Positions 1-6,155 of a stretch of 8,978 nt of DNA are shown here, one piece after another (position 1 is the stretch's first letter; every line of letters starts with the position of its first letter). The position numbers and the translations under genes are program-made. Origin of the DNA: JAQBDA01 sp964525785 (lineage in GTDB: Bacteria; Chloroflexota; Anaerolineae; Anaerolineales; UBA4823); the NCBI GenBank assembly GCA_964525785.1, contig CAZGIX010000198.1:1-8978 (forward strand), read 5' to 3'. The notes under the pieces are model-generated. The model did no database searches and was not told the DNA's origin. It saw nothing but the letters and a program-made list of their open reading frames with translations.

Positions 1-1133
1 TTGACCGTCAGGTAGTAGCGCAGCGGGTCGGGGTCGTAGCGGCTGAGGAAGTCCAATCCCCACACCGCCCAGTTGCGGCTGCCGGAGATCTTCTGCCCTT
101 CCAGGTTCAAGAACTCGTTGGCGGGCACGTCATACGGCAGCACCAGGCGGTGACCTTCCTGACCTTCGAAGATCTTGCCGAACCAATCCCCGGCGCCGAT
201 CAATTGGGCAGGCCAGATCACGGCGTGGAAGGGGATGTTGTCTTTGCCGATAAAGTAGTAGGCGCGCGCTGCGGCGTCGTACCACCAGTCGTGCCAGGCA
301 TCCGGCTGGGCGCTGATCTGCGACCACTCGATGGCGGCGGATAGATAGCCGATCACCGCCTCGAACCAGACGTAAATGCATTTGCCCTCCCATCCCTCGA
401 CCGGGACGGGGATGCCCCAATCCAGGTCACGCGTGATGGCGCGTCCGTGCAGGGCGTTGGCCTCGATCTGCCCCAGGGACTGGCGCAGCACGTTAGGCCT
501 CCAGTAGCTTTCTCGCTGCCGCAGGAAGTCCACCACCTTGGACTGCAGCTTGCCCAGATCCAGGTAGAAATGTTCGGTCTCGCGCAGCTCGGGCGTCGAG
601 CCGTCGATCTTCGAGCGCGGCTCGATGATCTGGCTGGGGTCCAGCAGATTGCCGCAGTTATCGCATTGGTCGCCGCGGGCGTTGGTGTAGCCGCAGATGT
701 AGCAGGTGCCTTCGACATACCGGTCGGGGAGGAAGCGCCGCTGGGAGGGTGAATACCACTGAGGCTCGGTGTGAATGTACAGGTAGCCGTTCTTCTGCAG
801 GGCCAGGAATATCGCCTGCGAGACCTGGAAGTGGTTTTGGGTGTGCGTGCTGGTGAACAGGTCGTACGCCAGCCCGAGCTTTTGGTACAGCTCCAGGAAG
901 CTGGCATGGTATTTCTGGTAAACATCCAGCGGCGTGCTGCCTTCTGCGTCAGCGCGCACGGTCACCGGCGTGCCGTGGGCGTCCGAGCCGGATACCATCA
1001 GGACCTGGTTGCCCGCCAGGCGCTGGTAGCGGGCGAAGATATCGGCAGGCAGGTACGAGCCGGTGATGTTGCCGGCGTGGATGGGCGAGTTGGCGTAAGG
1101 CCAGGCGACAGAAACCAGGATGTTCTTGGACAT
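1..1133 (-). CDS. metG: Methionyl-tRNA synthetase, N-terminal 377 residues (3' end outside window)
   Basis: Charges tRNA-Met with methionine in the cytoplasm, using ATP. The frame is open from ATG 1133-1131 to the window edge, so only the catalytic Rossmann fold and its zinc-bearing insertion are visible; the anticodon-binding domain lies outside. Seen: the HIGH-type ATP motif as HAGN at residues 19-22, after WPYANSP; GSDAHGTP around residues 49-56; two CxxC knuckles (Cys144/147 and Cys157/160) that would hold zinc; and the KMSKS-type loop as KISGS at residues 348-352. Both signature motifs are off the textbook form, but their spacing and surroundings fit MetG well. The start is supported by GGGAGG five bases upstream. 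The gene is preceded by its own promoter and a Met-codon leader with a terminator-like hairpin (1174-1364), so it is probably regulated separately from the sigma-factor gene upstream. Identity is near certain. Confidence 0.96.
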   Translation of the reverse strand, partial: MSKNILVSVAWPYANSPIHAGNITGSYLPADIFARYQRLAGNQVLMVSGSDAHGTPVTVRADAEGSTPLDVYQKYHASFLELYQKLGLAYDLFTSTHTQNHFQVSQAIFLALQKNGYLYIHTEPQWYSPSQRRFLPDRYVEGTCYICGYTNARGDQCDNCGNLLDPSQIIEPRSKIDGSTPELRETEHFYLDLGKLQSKVVDFLRQRESYWRPNVLRQSLGQIEANALHGRAITRDLDWGIPVPVEGWEGKCIYVWFEAVIGYLSAAIEWSQISAQPDAWHDWWYDAAARAYYFIGKDNIPFHAVIWPAQLIGAGDWFGKIFEGQEGHRLVLPYDVPANEFLNLEGQKISGSRNWAVWGLDFLSRYDPDPLRYYLTV

Positions 1134-1173
1134 GGCGTCCTCCCAATCGATAGCAAAATGAAAAACAAATGTC

Positions 1174-1207
1174 AAAAGAAAAGGGCTGTCCTGATCTGGA
1201 CAGCCCT
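1174..1207 (-). terminator. Intrinsic terminator-like hairpin in metG leader (attenuator)
   Basis: On the minus strand AGGGCTGTCC (1207-1198), a 6-base loop (1197-1192) and GGACAGCCCT (1191-1182) form a perfect 10-bp stem. TTTCTTTT follows at 1181-1174. This is the form of a Rho-independent terminator, but it sits 41 bases before the metG start codon and after metG's own promoter. It would therefore stop transcripts inside the leader. It could also end readthrough from the sigma gene. The opposite strand lacks a matching T-tract, so the hairpin is directional. Confidence 0.85.
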
Positions 1208-1256
1208 GCAAAGATCAAACCGGATCGGTCAGGCCGATTCCCTTGCGGCTGCCCAG
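1196..1256 (-). promoter_or_regulatory. Predicted antiterminator pairing in metG leader
   Basis: CTGGGCAGCC at 1256-1247 can pair over 10 bases, with one G-U, to GGCTGTCCAG at 1205-1196. The second segment is most of the 5' arm of the terminator hairpin plus two loop bases, so the two structures exclude each other. The upstream arm lies inside the leader ORF, starting 11 bases after its last Met codon. A ribosome halted on those codons should just leave it free to pair. This is inference from base complementarity read by eye; no folding energy was calculated. Confidence 0.7.
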
Positions 1257-1330
1257 GCGCGTTGAAGCATTCCCATGCGCATGGACATCAGAATAACAGC
1301 CAGAGTGAGGCGTACACGGCCCGAAACCAT
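1229..1330 (-). CDS. Methionine-rich leader peptide upstream of metG (33 aa)
   Basis: A short ORF runs from ATG 1330 to TGA 1231-1229. Its centre contains MSMRMGM: Met codons at 1288, 1282, 1276 and 1270, alternating with Ser, Arg and Gly. The tail is LQRAW then Ala-rich. The chosen start has an AAGG Shine-Dalgarno about nine bases upstream. An in-frame ATG at 1339 would add three residues but overlaps that site. The ORF lies between the promoter (1359-1387) and the terminator-like hairpin (1174-1207). Its likely role is not the peptide but its translation: a ribosome slowed by shortage of charged tRNA-Met would change leader folding and allow transcription into metG. It has no resemblance to a known protein. 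The Met cluster overlaps the palindrome CCATGCGCATGG, a possible extra hairpin. Confidence is for a functional leader ORF. Confidence 0.72.
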   Translation of the reverse strand: MVSGRVRLTLAVILMSMRMGMLQRAWAAARESA

Positions 1331-1358
1331 TTCATCCATCCTTCAAATCGTGAGGCAG

Positions 1359-1387
1359 AGTCTAAACGGGCGTGTCTTTTTTGTCAA
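1359..1387 (-). promoter_or_regulatory. Sigma70-type promoter of metG leader
   Basis: On the minus strand, -35 TTGACA (1387-1382), a 17-bp spacer and -10 TAGACT (1364-1359). The -35 is consensus and the -10 matches four of six. Transcription would begin near 1352, about 22 bases before the leader ORF start and roughly 220 before metG. It sits directly behind the stop codon of the sigma-factor gene, so metG need not rely on the upstream operon. Confidence 0.75.
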
Positions 1388-1400
1388 GGAGCCATGGTCC

Positions 1401-2570
1401 CTAAAAATACTCGCGCAGCTGGCGCGCCTGGCAAGGATGGCGCAGGCGCCTTAAAGCCTTGCCTTCTATCTGGCGGATGCGCTCGCGGGTCAGTCCGAAC
1501 TTCGCACCTACTTCTTCGAGGGTGTACGGGTGGTTGTCATCCAGCCCGAAGCGCATGCGCAGGATGCGCGCTTCCCTGGGTGTGAGGGTCGAAAGCACTT
1601 CGTCGACGCGCTCGCGCAGCATGCTCTCGTAGACAGCCTGCGAGGGCGTGGGAGTGATCTTATCCTCGACGAACATGCCCAGCTCGGAATCGTCTTCATC
1701 GCCGATCGGGCTCTCCAATGAGATCGGCACCCAGGAGACCTGCAGCATCCACAGCACTTTCTGTGGGGCGATGTCCATCTGGCAGGCGAGCTCATCCGGC
1801 GTGGGCGGCCTGCCCAGGGACTGCTCCATATCGTGAGAGGTGCGGTAAAGCTGGCGAATGCGGTCGGTCATATGAACCGGCAGCCGTATGGTGCGCCCCT
1901 GGTCGGAGATGGCGCGGGTGATTGTCTGGCGGATCCACCAGGTGGCATAGGTCGAGAAGCGGAAGCCACGCCGGTACTCGAATTTCTCGACGGCTTTCAT
2001 CAGGCCCAGGTTGCCTTCCTGGATCAAATCCAGGAAAGGCACGCCGCGGTTGGTGTATCTTTTAGCGATGCTGACGACCAGGCGGGTGTTGGCCTTGATA
2101 AGATGCTCACGAGCCAGCGAACCGTCATGTACGGTCTCCTCCAACTGGCGGCGCCAGACGGTCCTGGTGCGCCCATTCAGCCGGGTCAGCTCGGCCTGCG
2201 CCGAGTGCCCTTGCTCGATCCGTTTGGCCAGGTCGACTTCTTCATTGACCGTCAGCAAGGGCACGCGCGACATCTCCTTCAAGTAGATCTCTACCGTGTC
2301 GCTGGCGCTGAGGTTCTCCAGGTTGGAGAAAAATCCGGGGTTTTCGGGTTGGATATCGTCTTCGCCGTATGGATCGTCGCGTTCGTCTTCGATGATTTCC
2401 ACGCCTTTGCGGCGAAGAAAAGCGACGTACTTCTTGGCGCTTTCGGGCTCATCATCCGTTTGGTTGGCTTCCAGGATGTCTTCTAACGTAAGGTAGCCGT
2501 GCAGGTCGGCTTTGTCGAGTAAGGTGCTCAGCACATCCGCTTCAGTCATCTGGTTACCTGGTAATGTCAT
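1401..2570 (-). CDS. rpoD: RNA polymerase sigma-70 factor, RpoD/SigA family (389 aa)
   Basis: Directs RNA polymerase to -35/-10 promoters. A short region-1.1-like start (LLDKADLHGYLTLEDILEAN, residues 17-36) is followed by an acidic linker. Region 1.2 is at about 90-120. Region 2 spans about 155-235: LIKANTRLVVSIAKRY, the core-binding DLIQEGNLGLMKAVEKF, then the -10-reading FSTYATWWIRQTITRAI and RTIRLPVHM. Region 3 is at about 236-315. Region 4 is at about 325-380, with LTPREARILRMRFGL and the HTH EEVGAKFGLTRERIRQIEGKAL. All regions of a group 1/2 sigma factor are present. The 389-aa length is close to SigA of Gram-positives. ATG 2570 is chosen because GGAGGG lies six bases upstream; a TTG at 2624 has no such support. 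It follows the DUF177 gene by 50 bases and is probably co-transcribed. Chloroflexota can carry several RpoD paralogues, so this may be a non-principal one. Confidence 0.93.
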   Translation of the reverse strand: MTLPGNQMTEADVLSTLLDKADLHGYLTLEDILEANQTDDEPESAKKYVAFLRRKGVEIIEDERDDPYGEDDIQPENPGFFSNLENLSASDTVEIYLKEMSRVPLLTVNEEVDLAKRIEQGHSAQAELTRLNGRTRTVWRRQLEETVHDGSLAREHLIKANTRLVVSIAKRYTNRGVPFLDLIQEGNLGLMKAVEKFEYRRGFRFSTYATWWIRQTITRAISDQGRTIRLPVHMTDRIRQLYRTSHDMEQSLGRPPTPDELACQMDIAPQKVLWMLQVSWVPISLESPIGDEDDSELGMFVEDKITPTPSQAVYESMLRERVDEVLSTLTPREARILRMRFGLDDNHPYTLEEVGAKFGLTRERIRQIEGKALRRLRHPCQARQLREYF

Positions 2571-2620
2571 GCACTTCCCTCCTGGATGACAGGCGCGCAA
2601 TAATGAATTTGGGCTAGAGA

Positions 2621-3145
2621 TCAAGCCTCGTTATCCTTACTGAGAAGTGACTTGAGGACAGCCAGTCGTGGGTCTATGGTTTCGGGCTGGTGTCCACATT
2701 GAATTTCATTCAGGTTTTCACCACAGGTCGGGCAAAGCCCCTTACAATCTGGGGTGCACAGCGGTTTGATCGGGATGTCCAGCAGCATATACTCGCGCAC
2801 CAGCGGCGCCAGGTTTATATGTGCATTCTCGGGCAGGATCAGATCCGAGTCGGTAGTCGATTTTCTGGAAAAGGCGTACAGCTCGGTGAAGTCGATGGCT
2901 AAAGCCTGCTCGAACTCCGTTAAACAGCGCACACACTCCGTATGGAGTGTGGCGTGCATTTTTACCTGAACCAGCAGCCCTTGGGCTGTGCGTGAGACGC
3001 GTGCCGTGCCGTTAAGATTGCCCAGGTCGAGATCGGGCTCCAGGTGGATGTCGGGTACATCGAAGGTGAAATCCCGGCTGGCTCCAACGGTTTGATTAAT
3101 TAAAAAGCCGACGTTCAGCCGGAGAAGGTTGTGGGAATTTGACAC
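2621..3145 (-). CDS. DUF177 / YceD family protein (174 aa)
   Basis: Belongs to the YceD/DUF177 family, linked in bacteria and plastids to 23S rRNA and large-subunit biogenesis; the mechanism is not well defined. Seen: an N-terminal beta-rich half, the conserved HTECVRCL segment (about residues 68-75), and a C-terminal zinc-knuckle-like stretch CTPDCKGLCPTCGENLNEIQCGH (about 130-152), which has the typical Cys pattern with the GLCPxCG core. The length is usual for the family. The start is a GTG at 3145 with no clear Shine-Dalgarno; an in-frame stop lies not far upstream, so only rare start codons could extend it. It is the first gene after the TTGACC/TATAAT promoter at 3237-3265. In many bacteria this gene is followed by rpmF (L32); here the next gene is the sigma factor and the 50-base gap cannot hold rpmF. 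Confidence 0.88.
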   Translation of the reverse strand: MSNSHNLLRLNVGFLINQTVGASRDFTFDVPDIHLEPDLDLGNLNGTARVSRTAQGLLVQVKMHATLHTECVRCLTEFEQALAIDFTELYAFSRKSTTDSDLILPENAHINLAPLVREYMLLDIPIKPLCTPDCKGLCPTCGENLNEIQCGHQPETIDPRLAVLKSLLSKDNEA

Positions 3146-3236
3146 TGGAGTAGTGTTGGTCGCTGAGATGTCTGCAATCGGCTACAATGGGGTGGATATT
3201 ACCCTGTAGGCTGGTGATCAATCGGTCGGTTAAAAG

Positions 3237-3265
3237 ATTATAGCATAGTTAAATTCGAAGGTCAA
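3237..3265 (-). promoter_or_regulatory. Strong sigma70-type promoter for DUF177-sigma operon
   Basis: Minus strand -35 TTGACC (3265-3260), 17-bp spacer, -10 TATAAT (3242-3237). The match is 11 of 12 with ideal spacing. Transcription would start near 3230, leaving a leader of about 85 bases before the GTG start at 3145. No terminator or ORF was seen in that leader. Confidence 0.8.
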
Positions 3266-3280
3266 GTTATACCTTATTTA

Positions 3281-3309
3281 TTGCGAGAGAGTTTGTTTTG
3301 TGCTATTAA
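3281..3309 (+). promoter_or_regulatory. Sigma70-type promoter for rdgB
   Basis: Plus strand -35 TTGCGA (3281-3286), 17-bp spacer, -10 TATTAA (3304-3309). The start would be near 3316, just before GGAGG at 3321-3325 and ATG 3331. The same TTGCGA -35 occurs in the tRNA-Val promoter. It is divergent from the DUF177 promoter with no overlap of the core elements. Confidence 0.6.
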
Positions 3310-3330
3310 AATTGTAATTCGGAGGCGCTC

Positions 3331-3936
3331 ATGACTGCTCTTTTAATCGCCAGCGGCAATCCGGGCAAATTGAAGGAGATGCAGGCCCTGTTGGTTGGCC
3401 TGCCGGTCCAGCTCCTTACCCCTACACAGCTCGGCCTGCACCTGCAAGTGGCGGAACATGGGGAAACCTACGCCGAAAATGCAGCCCATAAGGCGCTGAG
3501 CTACGCGCAGGCTGCCGGGCTGCTCACCCTGGCAGATGACTCGGGCCTGGAAGTTGATGCCCTGGGAGGCCAGCCGGGGATCCGCTCGGCGCGCTTTGCC
3601 CCCCAGCCCGGAGCGACCGACAAAGACCGGCGCGTCTACCTGCTCGGGCGGCTGCGAGGCCATGCGCGTCCATGGACGGCGCATTTCCACTGCACGGTTG
3701 CCCTGGCAACGCCTGCCGGACTGCTGCGCCATGCCGAGGGCCAGTGCTTTGGAGAGATCATCCCCGAAGAACGCGGCCTGAACGGGTTTGGCTACGACCC
3801 GATCTTTCTGCTGCCCGAGCTGGGCAAGACGATGGCAGAGCTTTCACCGGCAGAGAAAAACCGGCTCAGCCATCGCGCCCGGGCGGTCATGGCAGCCATC
3901 CCAATACTTACTGAAATGATAAGCGCCGGGGGGTAA
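3331..3936 (+). CDS. rdgB: RdgB/HAM1 family non-canonical purine NTP pyrophosphatase (201 aa)
   Basis: Hydrolyses ITP, dITP and XTP to the monophosphate plus pyrophosphate, keeping deaminated purines out of DNA and RNA; cytoplasmic. All family signatures are visible. The N-terminal SGNPGKLKEM (residues 8-17) binds the triphosphate. ADDSGLEVDALGGQPGIRSARF (about 68-89) carries the metal-binding acidic residues. FGYDPIF (about 153-159) shapes the base pocket. The C-terminal MAELSPAEKNRLSHRARA (about 167-184) is the closing signature with the SHRA motif. Length matches the usual 195-205. The start is fixed by GGAGG five bases upstream. The histidine kinase starts 41 bases downstream with no clear terminator between, so readthrough is possible. 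Confidence 0.96.
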   Translation: MTALLIASGNPGKLKEMQALLVGLPVQLLTPTQLGLHLQVAEHGETYAENAAHKALSYAQAAGLLTLADDSGLEVDALGGQPGIRSARFAPQPGATDKDRRVYLLGRLRGHARPWTAHFHCTVALATPAGLLRHAEGQCFGEIIPEERGLNGFGYDPIFLLPELGKTMAELSPAEKNRLSHRARAVMAAIPILTEMISAGG

Positions 3937-3965
3937 TATCGACCGCCGCAGGGCTTCTTATCAGT

Positions 3966-3971
3966 TATGAT
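3966..3971 (+). promoter_or_regulatory. Possible -10 box placing a leaderless start at the kinase gene
   Basis: TATGAT lies exactly six bases before the ATG at 3978, and no Shine-Dalgarno is visible there. Transcription starting seven bases after the -10 would begin at the A of the start codon, giving a leaderless mRNA. No good -35 is seen at 17 bp, which weakens the call. Confidence 0.3.
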
Positions 3972-3977
3972 ATTGCT

Positions 3978-5726
3978 ATGGGTGCCGGTTCACCCCCTTA
4001 TCGCTTCGAAGATCAAATCACTGTCTCTCTGCGCTGGCTGGCCCTTTTCGGGCTGACGCTCTCGTTATACCTGGGGAAGAATATATCCCCTTATCTGATC
4101 GTGACAGTGCTCCTTGCCGCGCTCTGGAACGCCAGCCTGACGGTGATGGTGGCATTCGGTCATCGCCTGCCGGCGCACCACTACCTGGCTGTTGGCGTGG
4201 ATATGGCATTTGCCTACCTGCTCTTTTACCTGAGCGGCGCCTTGAACGGGGCTATTGGTTGGGCCGGCTTGCTGCCGGTCATGACGGCTTCGCAGTACTT
4301 CGGCTTGCGCGGGGGCCTGGTGGTTGCGCTGGTCAGCCTGCTGGTGCAAGGCACCGTCGCTTACCCGGTGAGCGGTTTTGTGGCCGTCCTGGCTTACCTG
4401 GCAACGCTGCTGCCCCTGTATGTGATCGTGGCACTGATCTTCGGTTTGCTCTCCCAACGCATCCAGGCCAGGATCACACACCCCCAGGCTGCCTCACGCT
4501 CCGGAGGCGGGCGGGCAGACGTCCAAAGTCGCGGCTCTCTCTACCAGCTTGTCTCCGCATTGAGCAGCAGCCTGAACTACCAGCGAGTGTTGGATACGGC
4601 CCTCGACCTGAGCACCGGGGCACTGGAAGGCGGCGATGGTGATCACCAACGCATTGTCTGCGCGGTGCTGCTGTATGCCGATACCAGGGAAGGCGTCACC
4701 GAGCTGAGGGTTGGCTCTGCCCGCCGCTTTACCCATGCAGACATGCGCAAGACTCTGCCCGGTACGACCGGGCTGATCGGGGGGGTGATCGATGGCGGTG
4801 AGGCGCAGCCCTCCGGTGAGGTAGCCAGCGATCCGGAGCTGGGACGCTTGATCGCCATGCGCACCTGCAAATCTGCCTACTGCATCCCCCTGCGCAGCGG
4901 GCTGGATACCTACGGCGTGCTGCTCTACGCCCATCCGGCAGCCAACTTCTTCAGCCCGGAGCGCCGCGAGGTGCTGGATATCATCGGCAACCAGGCCACC
5001 ATTGCCATCCAAAACGCGCGCCTGTACCGAGAGCTGGAGCAAGAGAAGGAACGCATGATGGAGATCCAGGAGGAGGCGCGCAACAAGCTGGCGCGCGACC
5101 TGCACGATGGACCCACTCAGACCGTGGCTGCCATCGCTATGCGGGTGAACTTCGCCCGGCGCCTGTTGGAGCGCGATCCGAAGTCGGCTTCCGAAGAGCT
5201 GTACAAGATCGAGGAGCTGGCTCGCCGGACGACCAAGGAAATCCGCCATATGCTGTTCACCCTGCGTCCTTTGGTGCTGGAATCGCAGGGGCTGGTCCCG
5301 GCTCTTGAGTCGATGGCGGACAAGATGCGCGAGACCTATGGGCAGGATGTGCGGGTGGCTGCCGATGCAGAGATCGTCTCTCAAATCGAGCTCGGCAAGC
5401 AGGGAGTGATCTTTTACATCGTGGAGGAAGCCGTGAATAATGCCCGTAAGCACGCCCAGGCAGCCCAGATCTGGGTGCGGCTGGGGTCCGGCGGGGACGA
5501 GCTGGCCTTGCTGGAGATCGAGGATAACGGCGTCGGCTTCGATCCCCAGGCAGTGGATTCTGGCTACGAAAACCGCGGCAGCATGGGCATGGTTAACATG
5601 CGCGAGCGCACCGAGCTGCTCAACGGACACCTGCGGGTCGATTCTAAGCTCGGTCAGGGCACGCGCATCTCGATTATCATCCCCCTGACCGAAGGCGCTG
5701 CAGAGCGGATGCGGCGCGGCCAGTGA
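3978..5726 (+). CDS. Membrane sensor histidine kinase, NarL/LiaS type, with GAF domain (582 aa)
   Basis: Two-component sensor of the HisKA_3 class. Residues about 15-160 hold roughly six hydrophobic membrane segments. After a Gly/Ser-rich linker, a GAF-like domain runs about 187-348 (SLYQLVSALSSSLNYQRVLD through TIAIQNARLY), followed by a short coiled coil (ELEQEKERMMEIQEEARN). The dimerisation domain carries the phosphoacceptor His376 in LARDLHDGPTQTV. The ATPase domain shows the N box EEAVNNARKHA (483-493), G1 box EDNGVGFD (515-522) and G2 box RGSMGMVNMRER (533-544). All catalytic motifs are intact. Its input is unknown: the multi-helix N-terminus and GAF leave both membrane and cytosolic ligands open. 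No response regulator lies in the window, although kinases of this class usually sit next to a LuxR-type one. The stop overlaps the next start (TGATG), implying translational coupling. ATG 3978 is the first available start but lacks a Shine-Dalgarno. Confidence 0.93.
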   Translation: MGAGSPPYRFEDQITVSLRWLALFGLTLSLYLGKNISPYLIVTVLLAALWNASLTVMVAFGHRLPAHHYLAVGVDMAFAYLLFYLSGALNGAIGWAGLLPVMTASQYFGLRGGLVVALVSLLVQGTVAYPVSGFVAVLAYLATLLPLYVIVALIFGLLSQRIQARITHPQAASRSGGGRADVQSRGSLYQLVSALSSSLNYQRVLDTALDLSTGALEGGDGDHQRIVCAVLLYADTREGVTELRVGSARRFTHADMRKTLPGTTGLIGGVIDGGEAQPSGEVASDPELGRLIAMRTCKSAYCIPLRSGLDTYGVLLYAHPAANFFSPERREVLDIIGNQATIAIQNARLYRELEQEKERMMEIQEEARNKLARDLHDGPTQTVAAIAMRVNFARRLLERDPKSASEELYKIEELARRTTKEIRHMLFTLRPLVLESQGLVPALESMADKMRETYGQDVRVAADAEIVSQIELGKQGVIFYIVEEAVNNARKHAQAAQIWVRLGSGGDELALLEIEDNGVGFDPQAVDSGYENRGSMGMVNMRERTELLNGHLRVDSKLGQGTRISIIIPLTEGAAERMRRGQ

Positions 5727-6133
5727 TGCCTGCGGTTCCAAAAGCGCTGCGCCGGCTGCGGATCCTTGCACTGTTCCTGGGAGCTGCCATATTCGTTTGG
5801 CTGCCCTTCGAGGACCTTACCCCGCGCGGGTATTTCGTGTTCGCGGCACTGATTTGCAGCCTGTCCGCCGCCTGGCTGGCGTTTCGCTGCCGCTGGTCCA
5901 CCACGCGCGCTGTCACAGCGCTCTTGCTGGGCGGGTTTGCCGGGTTGGCTGTAGCCCCGCTGGCGGTCGCGTTGATGGTGCTGAAGAGCGGGCTGCATGC
6001 TCACCCAACGCCAGACTTCACCCTGCAGCAGGTTTGGGCAGTGCTGCGCCTGGCGCCAGTCTGGGGAATGGCTGGCTTGCTGGCGAGCCTGGCCCTGAGA
6101 TTGTGGGCTGCGTTCCGGGCGGATGGGCACTAA
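5726..6133 (+). CDS. Small integral membrane protein of unknown function (135 aa)
   Basis: I do not recognise a family. About four hydrophobic segments are visible (residues about 11-27, 35-53, 62-86 and 108-130), with Arg/Lys clusters at the N-terminus and between segments 2 and 3 (RCRWSTTR). No catalytic motif is seen. The ATG at 5726 overlaps the kinase stop codon as TGATG, and the stop lies 22 bases before the hydrolase start. The gene is therefore part of one transcription unit, translated by coupling. Context suggests a partner or accessory of the kinase, but this is a guess. A GTG at 5723 could add one residue. Confidence 0.8.
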   Translation: MPAVPKALRRLRILALFLGAAIFVWLPFEDLTPRGYFVFAALICSLSAAWLAFRCRWSTTRAVTALLLGGFAGLAVAPLAVALMVLKSGLHAHPTPDFTLQQVWAVLRLAPVWGMAGLLASLALRLWAAFRADGH

Positions 6134-6155
6134 GAGAGGAATGTCACGGAGATCG

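Noticed and set aside
353..925. Minus-strand frame of 190 codons within metG
   Set aside because: It is an alternative frame of metG, Ser/Arg/Thr-rich; the true MetG frame runs unbroken through the same bases.
1150..1176. TTGACA-17-TATCGA as a promoter directly before metG
   Set aside because: The -35 is good but the -10 is poor, and the start would fall within the Shine-Dalgarno. The TTGACA overlaps the region just after the terminator T-tract. Possible but not supported.
1288..1335. Alternative 15-codon leader ORF (MKWFRAVYASLWLLF) ending at TGATG
   Set aside because: It starts five bases upstream of the favoured ATG in another frame. Its stop overlaps the first ATG of the Met cluster, so coupling is possible, but the single in-frame ORF from 1330 explains the Met codons more simply.
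1134..1352. T-box or SAM riboswitch in the metG leader
   Set aside because: No T-box antiterminator consensus (AGGGTGGNACCGCG type) and no S-box-like conserved core were seen; the Met-codon ORF gives a better explanation.
1388..1403. Terminator after the sigma gene
   Set aside because: GGACCATGGCTCC forms only a few pairs with a mismatch, and no T-tract follows; the metG promoter sits there instead.
1833..2486. Open frame of 217 codons on the plus strand
   Set aside because: Antisense to the sigma factor gene, no Shine-Dalgarno, no family features.
4494..5771. Long open frame of about 425 codons on the minus strand
   Set aside because: It lies entirely antisense to the histidine kinase, whose kinase motifs are all intact. 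The frame is a GC-rich mirror effect with low-complexity His/Gln/Leu content.
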